Assembly: GCA_949744025.1 (NCBI GenBank)
Contig: CATJWA010000328.1
Span: forward strand, 1-9,357
Direction: 5' to 3'
DNA length: 9,357 nucleotides
Source: an uncultured Eubacteriales bacterium
GTDB lineage: Bacteria; Bacillota; Clostridia; Oscillospirales; Oscillospiraceae
Positions within the stretch are counted from its first letter, which is position 1, and the number at the start of each line of letters is the position of its first letter. Under the pieces are notes generated by a model. That model saw only the letters and a program-made list of their open reading frames with translations. It made no database searches and had not been told where the DNA came from. Made by a program: the position numbers and the translations under genes. Of this stretch, positions 1-6,817 are shown in pieces.

Positions 1-1306
1 CGGCTGCCAGCAGAACGAGTCCGACAGCGAGGTTCTGCGCGGCTATCTGCGCGAGATGGGCTGCGGCTTTACCGACGACGAGTTTCAGGCCGACATCATC
101 GTGGTGAACACCTGCGCGGTGCGCGAGCACGCGGAGATGCGCATACTCGGCAACGTGGGCGCGCTCAACCACACGAAAAAGGCAAATCCGGACCAGATTA
201 TCGCGCTGTGCGGCTGCATGGTGCAGCAGGAGCACATGGCCGATAGGATTAAAAAATCCTATCCCATCGTCAGGCTGGTTTTCGGGCCGCACGAGCTCTG
301 GCGCTTTCCCGAGCTTCTGGAGCGCGTGCTGACGGGCAAAAAGCGCGTTTTTGAGACGAGGCAGTCCGACGGCGCGGTATGCGAGGGGCTGCCCAGGGCG
401 CGGGACGGCGCGCTGCGCGGCTGGCTGTCGGTTATGTACGGCTGCAACAACTTCTGCACCTACTGCGTGGTGCCCCATGTGCGCGGGCGGGAGCGCTCGC
501 GGCGGCCGGAGGACATTGTGAGCGAGGCGCGAGCCCTTGTGGAAAACGGATGCAGGGAAATAACGCTGCTGGGCCAGAACGTCAACAGCTACGGGCGCGA
601 CCTGGGCGTAGGCGTGGACTTCGCGGACCTCATCCGCATGATAAACGACATACCGGGCGAGTTTCTGATACGCTTTATGACAAGCCACCCCAAGGACGCC
701 ACGGAGAAGCTGTTCCGGACCATGGCAGAGTGCGAAAAGTGCGCGCGGCAGCTCCATCTGCCGGTGCAGGCGGGAAACGACCGGGTGCTGCGGGCGATGA
801 ACAGGGGCTACACGGCGGAGCAGTACATGGAAAAGGCGGCGCTGGCGCGGCGGTACATGCCGGACATAGTGCTGACGACCGACATCATTGTGGGCTTTCC
901 GGGGGAGACGGACGCGGAGTTTGAGGATACGCTGGAGCTTGTGCGCAGGGTGAGGTATGACGCGATGTTCACATTCATCTACTCCCCACGCGCGGGCACG
1001 CCGGCGGCGGCGATGCCCGACCCCATGTCCCGGCAGGACAAGCAGAGGAATTTTGACCGGCTGCTTGAGCTGTCCAACTCCATTTCCCTGGAAAAGCACG
1101 GCGAATATGTGGGCAGGACCGTGCGCGTGCTGGTGGACGGGGAAAACAGCGACAGGGACTATCCGCTCACAAGCCGCACCAACGGCGGCAGGCTTGTCCA
1201 CCTGCGCGGCGGGCGGGAGCTTATCGGGCGCTTTGCCGACGTGAAGATAGAAAAGGCGGCCACATGGGCGCTGTTTGGGGAATGTGCGGAGGTATGCGAT
1301 GGCTGA
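1..1306 (+). CDS. miaB: tRNA-2-methylthio-N6-dimethylallyladenosine synthase MiaB (5'-partial)
   Basis: Radical-SAM methylthiotransferase that converts i6A37 to ms2i6A37 in tRNAs reading UNN codons; cytoplasmic, with two 4Fe-4S clusters. The gene enters from outside the window; the first whole codon is at position 2, giving 434 visible residues. The N-terminal UPF0004 domain supplies three cluster cysteines, in GCQQN (visible residue 2), NTCAVRE (38) and CGCM (72). The radical-SAM motif CNNFCTYC lies at 148-155, followed by the MiaB-typical VVPHVRGRERSR stretch. A C-terminal TRAM RNA-binding domain covers about 368-427. Only the first few residues seem to be missing, because the first cysteine motif normally lies close to the N-terminus. 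The stop codon (1304-1306) lies inside the start of mutS, suggesting translational coupling. The family assignment is firm; the close paralogue MtaB is less likely because of the GCQQN and VVPHVRGRERSR motifs. Confidence 0.96.
   Translation, partial: GCQQNESDSEVLRGYLREMGCGFTDDEFQADIIVVNTCAVREHAEMRILGNVGALNHTKKANPDQIIALCGCMVQQEHMADRIKKSYPIVRLVFGPHELWRFPELLERVLTGKKRVFETRQSDGAVCEGLPRARDGALRGWLSVMYGCNNFCTYCVVPHVRGRERSRRPEDIVSEARALVENGCREITLLGQNVNSYGRDLGVGVDFADLIRMINDIPGEFLIRFMTSHPKDATEKLFRTMAECEKCARQLHLPVQAGNDRVLRAMNRGYTAEQYMEKAALARRYMPDIVLTTDIIVGFPGETDAEFEDTLELVRRVRYDAMFTFIYSPRAGTPAAAMPDPMSRQDKQRNFDRLLELSNSISLEKHGEYVGRTVRVLVDGENSDRDYPLTSRTNGGRLVHLRGGRELIGRFADVKIEKAATWALFGECAEVCDG
1288..1292 (+). 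promoter_or_regulatory. Shine-Dalgarno of mutS (decides start)
   Basis: GGAGG lies 6 nt before the ATG at 1299, inside the last codons of miaB. It supports the ATG at 1299 (protein beginning MAEITPMK) over the in-frame TTG at 1275, which would add eight residues unlike any MutS N-terminus. Confidence 0.8.
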
Positions 1307-3914
1307 GATAACGCCGATGAAGGCGCAGTACAACCAGATAAAGTCACAGTACAACGACTGTCTGCTGTTTTTCAGGCTCGGCGATTTCTATGAGATGTTT
1401 GACGACGACGCGGTGCTTGCCTCGAAGGAGCTGGACCTGGCGCTGACCACGCGCGACCGCGGCAAGCCCGCCGAGGAGCAGACGCCCATGTGCGGCGTGC
1501 CCTACCACAGCGCCGAGGCCTACATCGGCCGGCTTATCGCCAAGGGCTACAAGATTGCCATCTGCGAGCAGATGGAGGACCCCGCGCTGGCAAAGGGCAT
1601 AGTCACGCGCGACGTTATCCGCGTGATAACCCCCGGCACCGTGACCGAGAGCAGCATGCTCGACGACTCGCGCAGCAACTATATCTGCGCAATCTGTCTG
1701 GACGCAAACGGCGAGGCGGGCTCGGTCTGCTTTGCCGATGTGTCCACGGGCGAATTCTGCGTCTCCGGCTTTGCCTCGGACGCGGCGGGGCACATCATAA
1801 ACGAGCTGGGCCGCTTCGCTCCCCGCGAGGCCGTGCTCAGCGAGACGGCGGAGGCAAATGTTCAGATTATGGCCTTTATCACCGGCAGGCTCGACGCGAT
1901 GCCCGAGTCGGCCGCGGACGCGTTTGACCCGGTACAGTGCGCCGAGCGGGTGTGCCTCCGGTTTTCCGCCTCAAGCGCGGAGGAGCTCGGCTTCACGGGG
2001 CCGGAGGCGGACTGCTCCGTCCGCGCGGCGGGGGCCCTGCTCGGCTACATTGAGCAGACGCAGAAATTCGACATCTCGCACATAAACAAATTGGAGGTGC
2101 TCTCCGGCGAGCAGTACATGGAGCTCGACTACGCGGCCATGCGCAGCCTTGAGCTGACGCAGAGCCTGCGCACGGGCGAGAAGAAGGGCAGTCTGCTCTG
2201 GGTGCTGGACAGGACAAGGACGCCCATGGGCGCGCGAATGCTCCGAAGCTGGGTAGAGCGGCCGCTGCTGGGGCTCACGGCGATAAACAACCGTCTGACC
2301 GCCGTAGGCGAGCTTTACGCCGACGCGGTGCTGCGCGGGGAGCTGACGCTCGCGCTCAGGGAGATAGGCGACATGCGCCGCCTTGTCGGCAAGGCAGTTT
2401 ACGGCACGGCCAACGGCCGTGACCTCAAGGCGCTGGGCGAATACTGCCTCGTGCTGCCGCGGCTGTGCTCGCTGCTGTCGGGTACGTCCAGCCGCCTGCT
2501 GCGGCGGGGGGCGGAGATGGACACGCTTGATGACGTAAGCGGCCTGCTCTCCGGCGCGATATGCGCCGACCCGCCCTTTTCCGTGCGCGAGGGCGGCATC
2601 TTTGCCGACGGCTGGAACGAGGAGATTGACCGGCTGCGCCAGGTGAAGAACCACGGCGCGGACATGGTGCGCGCGCTTGAGGAGAGGGAAAGGGAGCGCA
2701 CGGGTATAAAAAAGCTCAAGACCGGCTACAACAGGGTTTTCGGCTACTACATAGACGTGCCCCGCTCCGCGGGGGATGTGACCCTGCCGCCGGAATACAT
2801 ACGCAAGCAGACCTTGGCGAACAACGAGCGCTATTTCACCCCCGAGCTCAAGGAGCTGGAGGGCACGCTGCTGTCCGCGGGAGACCGTCTGTGCGAGCTC
2901 GAGTTCGAGCTGTTCACGCAGCTTCGGGAGAGCGTGGCGGCGCAGGTCGAGCGCATACAGTACGCCGCCGACCGCGTGGCGGAGCTCGACTGCCTGTGCT
3001 CGCTGGCCGAGACGGCGGTCAGAAACAATTACTCCATGCCGGAGGTGGACCTAAGCCGGAGGCTGCACATCATCGAGGGGCGCCACCCCGTGGTTGAGCA
3101 GATGCGCCGGGACACGCTGTTTGTGCCCAACGACACCTACCTCGACGACGCGGACAACTCTCTGGCCATAGTCACGGGCCCGAACATGGCCGGTAAATCG
3201 ACCTACATGCGCCAGACGGCGCTTATCGCGCTCATGGCGCAGATTGGCTCCTTCGTACCCGCGAAAAGCGCGCGCATTGGCGTTGTGGACAGGGTGTTCA
3301 CGCGCATAGGCGCAAGCGACGACCTGTCCGCGGGGCAGTCCACCTTCATGGTGGAGATGAGCGAGCTGGCCACCATACTCAGGTACGCCACGCCGGCCAG
3401 CCTGCTGATTTTAGACGAGATTGGCCGAGGCACCTCCACCTATGACGGCATGGCGATAGCCCGGGCGGCGCTGGAATACTGCGCGGACAGGCGCAGGCTC
3501 GGCGCCAAGACGATGTTTGCCACGCACTATCACGAGCTCGGTGCGCTCGAGGGCGTGGTGCCGGGCGTGAAAAACTACAGCATCAGCGCGAAAAAGCAGG
3601 CCGGACGGCTGATTTTCCTGCGCAAGATAGTCCCCGGCGCGGCGGACGACAGCTACGGAATCGAGGTGGCAAAGCTCGCGGGGGTGCCCGACGCGGTGAT
3701 AAGCAAGGCAAAGGGCTATCTCAGAGAGCTGGAGGCCGCGGGGGCCGCGCCGAGGGTGAGCGCGCCGGTTCCGGACGGGGCCGGGCAGATAAGCATGACG
3801 GACGTCGGCTCCGGCGAGGTCTGCCGCATCCTGCGGCGCACGGACCTGGACACGCTCACGCCCATAGAGGCCTTTAACCTGCTCTATGAGCTGAAAAAGA
3901 AGGTGGAGGAATGA
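1299..3914 (+). CDS. mutS: DNA mismatch repair ATPase MutS
   Basis: MutS1-type mismatch sensor: it binds mispairs and small loops as a dimer and, with ATP, recruits MutL. It is 871 residues with the start at 1299, which is normal for the family. The N-terminal mismatch-binding domain contains GDFYEMF, with the Phe-x-Glu wedge at F30 and E32 that separates MutS1 from the MutS2 and MutS4/5 types. Connector, lever and clamp domains follow. The ATPase domain has Walker A GPNMAGKST (627-635), the STFMVEM signature, Walker B LLILDEIGRGTSTYDG with D706 and E707, and the ATHYHEL switch. Near the C-terminus QISMTDV (from Q830) resembles a sliding-clamp-binding peptide (inference), and the protein ends with the helix-turn-helix dimerisation segment TPIEAFNLLYELKKK. 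The gene overlaps miaB by 8 nt and the CPBP gene by 4 nt. Unusually, mutL does not follow. Confidence 0.98.
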   Translation: MAEITPMKAQYNQIKSQYNDCLLFFRLGDFYEMFDDDAVLASKELDLALTTRDRGKPAEEQTPMCGVPYHSAEAYIGRLIAKGYKIAICEQMEDPALAKGIVTRDVIRVITPGTVTESSMLDDSRSNYICAICLDANGEAGSVCFADVSTGEFCVSGFASDAAGHIINELGRFAPREAVLSETAEANVQIMAFITGRLDAMPESAADAFDPVQCAERVCLRFSASSAEELGFTGPEADCSVRAAGALLGYIEQTQKFDISHINKLEVLSGEQYMELDYAAMRSLELTQSLRTGEKKGSLLWVLDRTRTPMGARMLRSWVERPLLGLTAINNRLTAVGELYADAVLRGELTLALREIGDMRRLVGKAVYGTANGRDLKALGEYCLVLPRLCSLLSGTSSRLLRRGAEMDTLDDVSGLLSGAICADPPFSVREGGIFADGWNEEIDRLRQVKNHGADMVRALEERERERTGIKKLKTGYNRVFGYYIDVPRSAGDVTLPPEYIRKQTLANNERYFTPELKELEGTLLSAGDRLCELEFELFTQLRESVAAQVERIQYAADRVAELDCLCSLAETAVRNNYSMPEVDLSRRLHIIEGRHPVVEQMRRDTLFVPNDTYLDDADNSLAIVTGPNMAGKSTYMRQTALIALMAQIGSFVPAKSARIGVVDRVFTRIGASDDLSAGQSTFMVEMSELATILRYATPASLLILDEIGRGTSTYDGMAIARAALEYCADRRRLGAKTMFATHYHELGALEGVVPGVKNYSISAKKQAGRLIFLRKIVPGAADDSYGIEVAKLAGVPDAVISKAKGYLRELEAAGAAPRVSAPVPDGAGQISMTDVGSGEVCRILRRTDLDTLTPIEAFNLLYELKKKVEE

Positions 3915-4627
3915 TAAAGCGGATTTTCGCCTGTCCCGAGTGCGACAACGGGCTGACGCAGACGCAGGAGGTGCTCGGCTGGTTTTACCTGCCGATGCAT
4001 TTCGCGCTTATTCCGCTGTTTATCGGGATGATTGCCTACTTTACGCGCGCCAATCTGTCGGGCATTACGGTCAACGAGATTTACTTCGGCCTTGGGATAG
4101 TCTTTGTGCTGGCGGTCATGGGTGAGTGGCTCAGGAGGAATTTTTACGTGCTGCTCGACGCGCCGGGGCGCGCGGCGCTGTGTCTGGCCATCGGCTTTGC
4201 GGCATACTGGGTTATGTCAATCGCGGTGTATTTTGTCCTTATGCTTGCGCTCGGCGCGCCGGATAACCCCAACAGCGCGGAGCTGGCCGAGCTGGCCGGT
4301 GCGGATTTCAGCGCGATGACCGGCATTGGGGTCCTTCTCGTTCCCATAGTGGAGGAGGCGCTTTTCCGGGGCGTGGTGTTCGGAACCATACGGCGGAAAA
4401 GCAGAGTCCTGGCCTACGCGGCGTCGGCGCTGCTGTTTTCGCTGCTGCATGTGTGGCAGTATGTGCTTGTCAGCGGCGACGCGCGGCTTTTTATCTACAT
4501 GCTGCAATACCTGCCGGTATCCCTTGTGCTGGCCTGGCAGTACGAGCGCAGCGGAAGCATTTGGACGCCGGTTGCCTTTCACGCGATGATAAACGCTCTG
4601 GCGTTTTATGTGACGGAGGGCCTGTGA
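3911..4627 (+). CDS. CPBP-family intramembrane metalloprotease
   Basis: Polytopic membrane protein of 238 residues in the CPBP/Abi (CAAX protease and bacteriocin-processing, Rce1-like) family. The three family motifs are visible: EEALFR (148-153, paired glutamates and Arg), FSLLH (176-180) and HAMIN (224-228). The two histidines and the glutamates are the expected catalytic or metal-binding residues, so the protein looks active. About six to eight hydrophobic segments run from residue 22 to 235. An unusual cytosolic-looking N-terminus has a CPEC pair (8-11) before the first membrane segment. The ATG overlaps the mutS stop (ATGA), and the AAGGTGG upstream (3900-3906) is an imperfect ribosome site, so translation is probably coupled to mutS. 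The substrate is unknown. Members elsewhere process prenylated proteins, mature or resist bacteriocins, or act as plain membrane proteases; no bacteriocin or prenylation gene is visible here. Confidence 0.88.
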   Translation: MIKRIFACPECDNGLTQTQEVLGWFYLPMHFALIPLFIGMIAYFTRANLSGITVNEIYFGLGIVFVLAVMGEWLRRNFYVLLDAPGRAALCLAIGFAAYWVMSIAVYFVLMLALGAPDNPNSAELAELAGADFSAMTGIGVLLVPIVEEALFRGVVFGTIRRKSRVLAYAASALLFSLLHVWQYVLVSGDARLFIYMLQYLPVSLVLAWQYERSGSIWTPVAFHAMINALAFYVTEGL

Positions 4628-4632
4628 GTGAG

Positions 4633-4639
4633 AAGGAGG
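4633..4639 (+). promoter_or_regulatory. Shine-Dalgarno of birA
   Basis: A perfect AAGGAGG lies 7 nt before the ATG at 4647, in the 19-nt gap after the CPBP stop. It is the strongest ribosome site in the cluster, so birA can be translated independently of the upstream gene. Confidence 0.8.
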
Positions 4640-4646
4640 GTACGCA

Positions 4647-5600
4647 ATGGCACTTAAGGATGATGTTCTGCTCCGGCTGCGCGGCGCGGACGCGCCCGTG
4701 TCCGGGCAGGAGCTGGCGCGGCAGCTCGGCGTGTCGCGCAACGCCGTCTGGAAGGCGGTGGAGGCGCTCAGGCAGTCCGGCTATGAGATTGACTCCGCGA
4801 CCAACCGCGGCTACAGCCTGCTGCACGACAGCGACGCGCTCAGCGCCGGCGTGATTTCCTCGCTGCTCGAGGACAGGAGCCTGCCGGTATACGTGCTGGA
4901 GACGGTGGACTCCACAAGCAGCGAGTGCCGGCGGCGCATTGCCGCGGGCGAGGGGCGCTGTCTTGTGCTGGCGCGGCAGCAGTCCGGAGGACGCGGGAGA
5001 AACGGCAAGTCTTTTTTCTCGCCGCCGGACGCGGGTCTTTACATGAGCGCGGCGCTGCGCCTGGATATGCCGCACGTCGACGCGGTGGGCATTACGACCT
5101 GGGCCGCGGTCTGCGTCGCGGGAGCCATACGGGACGTGACGGGACTCGAAAGCGGCGTGAAGTGGGTCAACGACGTATTCTACGGGGGCAAAAAGGTCTG
5201 CGGCATACTCACGGAGGCGGTCAGCTCCTTTGAGGACGGGCAGGCCCTGTCCGCCGTGGTGGGCATCGGCGTGAACCTGCACCCGAGCGCGGTGCCCGCC
5301 GGGCTGGAGGACATCATAGGCTTTTTGGGCTGCGGGGCCGTGAAAAACGAGCTGGCCGCGGAGATAACAAACCGACTGCTGCGCTACAATCCGCGCGACC
5401 GCTCGTACATCGACGAATACAGGGCGCTGTCCGTGGTGCTCTCACGCAGGATAAGCTATGTCAGCGGCGGCGTGACGCATTACGGCACGGCCGTGGACAT
5501 AGACGAAAGCGGCGCTCTGGTGGTGGACACCGACGGCGTCGGGCGCGTTACGCTCAGCAGCGGGGAGATTTCGCTGACAAGCATTGAGGGGATAAAATAA
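4647..5600 (+). CDS. birA: Bifunctional biotin--[acetyl-CoA-carboxylase] ligase / biotin operon repressor
   Basis: Activates biotin to biotinyl-5'-AMP and transfers it to a lysine of biotin carboxyl carrier proteins (acetyl-CoA carboxylase and similar enzymes); cytoplasmic. It has 317 residues, normal for the two-function type. The N-terminal winged helix-turn-helix covers about residues 1-58 (SGQELARQLGVSRNAVWKAV), so it probably also represses biotin genes when loaded with biotinyl-AMP. The catalytic core shows VDST (88-91), the biotinyl-AMP loop GRGRNGK (115-121; the last residue is Lys rather than the commoner Arg), FFSPPDAGLYMS, KWVND (172-176, usually KWPND), KKVCGILTE with K183 at the expected active-site lysine, and GIGVNLHP (207-213). 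A small C-terminal SH3-like domain ends in TLSSGEISL. It is the last gene of the miaB-mutS-CPBP cluster. No palindromic BirA operator was noticed in this window, so any regulated targets lie elsewhere. Confidence 0.96.
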   Translation: MALKDDVLLRLRGADAPVSGQELARQLGVSRNAVWKAVEALRQSGYEIDSATNRGYSLLHDSDALSAGVISSLLEDRSLPVYVLETVDSTSSECRRRIAAGEGRCLVLARQQSGGRGRNGKSFFSPPDAGLYMSAALRLDMPHVDAVGITTWAAVCVAGAIRDVTGLESGVKWVNDVFYGGKKVCGILTEAVSSFEDGQALSAVVGIGVNLHPSAVPAGLEDIIGFLGCGAVKNELAAEITNRLLRYNPRDRSYIDEYRALSVVLSRRISYVSGGVTHYGTAVDIDESGALVVDTDGVGRVTLSSGEISLTSIEGIK

Positions 5601-5629
5601 AACAAGCGGCAAAGCCGCTTGTTTTATTT
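5595..5629. terminator. Bidirectional hairpin terminator between birA and spoIID
   Basis: A perfect 16-bp inverted repeat with a three-base AAA loop (arms 5595-5610 and 5614-5629) has a GC core GCGGC/GCCGC and A/T-rich outer ends. The right arm reads CTTGTTTTATTT, giving a U-rich tract for plus-strand transcripts; the same holds on the minus strand. It therefore serves both convergent genes. The TAA stop of birA (5598-5600) and the TAA stop of spoIID (5624-5626 on the minus strand) both lie within the stem. Confidence 0.88.
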
Positions 5630-6658
5630 GTATACTGATACCACCAGCTCGGTGCCGGGGTAGTAGTGCTCCAGGATTTCGCCGTAGCCGCTGCCGTTTT
5701 TGGCCATGACGTTGGCGCCGTACTGGCTCATGCCGACGCCGTGGCCGTAGCCGCGCACGGTGAACACGAATTTTTCACCGTCGAAGCTCAAATCAAAGTC
5801 CGTTGAGCGCAGCGAGAACATGGTACGCACAGCCGTGCCGGAAATTTCCTGCCCACCTATGTACATGCTGCCGACGCGGCCGCTGCTGTTGCGCCGGACC
5901 TCCCCCAGCCAGCCGGAGGGCTCGCCGGAGAGCTGCGCGTCGGGGTACACGGCAAGCACGCTCGCGGAAAAGTCCGAGGGGCTTACCTCCACGCTGCCGA
6001 CAAGATTGCTCACGTCCCTTTCCGTCTCTGGCGAGCTGACGCTCACAAGATATGGCTGCGCGCTCCAAACGCTGGCGCTGTCCTCAGTCTGTCCCACGGA
6101 CGAGGAGTGGAACACCGCAAGGGCCGGTTCGTCCTGCCAGACGAGGTACTGCCCGTCGGTGTCGCTCACGGCGGAGAGAATTTTGGCGTAATACTTCTCA
6201 AAGCCCGAGCCCCAGGTCTCGCGAAGCTGCTCCTCGTCGGCGAACGCGGCGCAGCAGCCGTAATCGGTGCATATGTCCGCGTCGGGGTGGGTCTGCTTGC
6301 GGTTGGTCATGTTGTATATCGTGTAGGTGCGCGGGGCCACGGCCTGGGCCTTGAGCGCCTCGCCGTCAAAGGCGGCCGGCATCTCCGCGGCCAGGGTCAG
6401 CGGCAGATACTCCGCCATGCTCATCTCGCGGACCTCGCCGCCGTCGAGCACACGCAGGGCTATGTCGCTGTCGATTATCGAGCGGCCGTGCTCCGGTTCG
6501 GGGCTGTTCTCCGCCTCCGGGGCGGGAGAAGCTTCGACGGGCTCGTCCGCGCTGTCACGGGGCGGCTCCGGAACCTTATCCGGAGGCGAGGCAAAGGCCA
6601 TGGGCAGCAAAAAGGCCAACACTATCATTATGACTGAAAACAGCGCTATTCTTCTCAT
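5624..6658 (-). CDS. spoIID: Stage II sporulation protein D (SpoIID/LytB family lytic transglycosylase)
   Basis: Membrane-anchored peptidoglycan lytic transglycosylase that, with SpoIIM and SpoIIP, drives engulfment of the forespore. It has 344 residues. An N-terminal signal-anchor (about 4-24) is followed by a Pro/Glu-rich linker (25-58) and the SpoIID domain. The core motif EMPAAFDGEALKAQAVAPRTYT includes the expected catalytic glutamate, E92. Other family marks are FHSSSVGQTED (183-193), VW (197-198) and the strongly conserved GYGHGVGMSQYGA (303-315). The zinc-binding stretch typical of clostridial SpoIID is present as H124, C130, C135, C136, with Cys where I recall His in C. difficile. 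The ATG at 6658 is chosen because GGAGGT lies 7 nt before it; an in-frame GTG at 6673 overlaps that site. The gene converges on birA, diverges from the membrane-protein gene and lacks the spoIIQ/spoIIID neighbours often seen, so a non-engulfment SpoIID-like paralogue remains possible. Confidence 0.88.
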   Translation of the reverse strand: MRRIALFSVIMIVLAFLLPMAFASPPDKVPEPPRDSADEPVEASPAPEAENSPEPEHGRSIIDSDIALRVLDGGEVREMSMAEYLPLTLAAEMPAAFDGEALKAQAVAPRTYTIYNMTNRKQTHPDADICTDYGCCAAFADEEQLRETWGSGFEKYYAKILSAVSDTDGQYLVWQDEPALAVFHSSSVGQTEDSASVWSAQPYLVSVSSPETERDVSNLVGSVEVSPSDFSASVLAVYPDAQLSGEPSGWLGEVRRNSSGRVGSMYIGGQEISGTAVRTMFSLRSTDFDLSFDGEKFVFTVRGYGHGVGMSQYGANVMAKNGSGYGEILEHYYPGTELVVSVYK

Positions 6659-6665
6659 TCGTCCT

Positions 6666-6671
6666 ACCTCC
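6666..6671 (-). promoter_or_regulatory. Shine-Dalgarno of spoIID (decides start)
   Basis: On the minus strand GGAGGT sits 7 nt before the ATG at 6658. It argues against the GTG at 6673, whose first codons contain this site. Confidence 0.78.
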
Positions 6672-6680
6672 ACGCGTCAC

Positions 6681-6709
6681 TTGACGTAAGCTGAAAACAG
6701 GTATAAAAT
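6681..6709 (+). promoter_or_regulatory. Sigma-A-type promoter for the membrane-protein gene
   Basis: TTGACG (-35, 6681-6686; 5 of 6 to TTGACA), a 17-nt spacer and TAAAAT (-10, 6704-6709; 5 of 6 to TATAAT). A TATAAA register begins two bases earlier. Transcription would start near 6715-6717 and leave a leader of about 100 nt before the ATG at 6818. The element sits 23-51 nt upstream of the spoIID start on the opposite strand, so the two divergent transcription units share this space. The prediction rests on consensus match only. Confidence 0.62.
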
Positions 6710-6801
6710 ACTTCCATGCCGGGGTATCCGCCGCGCTGTGGTCCGCGCCGGGGGTGCGGGAGATGCGCGGCCTTCCGGAAACACCCATACTAACTCTATT
6801 T
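6710..6801 (+). other. GC-rich leader with a possible 25-codon reading frame
   Basis: This stretch lies between the predicted promoter and the ribosome site of the membrane-protein gene. An ATG at 6716, almost exactly at the predicted transcription start, opens a 25-codon frame ending with TAA at 6791-6793. The predicted peptide is Pro/Gly/Arg-rich with three cysteines (residues 8, 14 and 17). No Shine-Dalgarno precedes it, so it would need leaderless initiation. CCGCGC occurs twice (6731-6736, 6743-6748) and either copy could pair with GCGCGG (6765-6770), giving alternative hairpins. In GC-rich DNA this may be chance. No known riboswitch class was recognised. Confidence 0.2.
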
Positions 6802-6808
6802 GGAAGGT
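6802..6808 (+). promoter_or_regulatory. Ribosome-binding site of the membrane-protein gene
   Basis: GGAAGGT ends 9 nt before the ATG at 6818. It favours that ATG over an in-frame TTG at 6800, which has no ribosome site of its own. Confidence 0.6.
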
Positions 6809-6817
6809 CAACAAATT

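Noticed and set aside
1971..2654. Long minus-strand open frame (227 codons) opposite mutS
   Set aside because: It lies wholly inside the conserved MutS coding sequence, encodes low-complexity Arg/Gln/His-rich protein without motifs, and is expected from GC-rich codon bias.
4491..5282. Minus-strand open frame (263 codons) opposite the CPBP gene and birA
   Set aside because: It spans two well-supported genes on the other strand, has no ribosome site or recognisable domain, and is a frame shadow.
6659..6800. Sigma-E-type promoter for spoIID
   Set aside because: On the minus strand only a weak TATACC with a poorly spaced GGATAC was found; neither spacing nor bases fit sigma-E, sigma-F or sigma-G consensus well enough to call.
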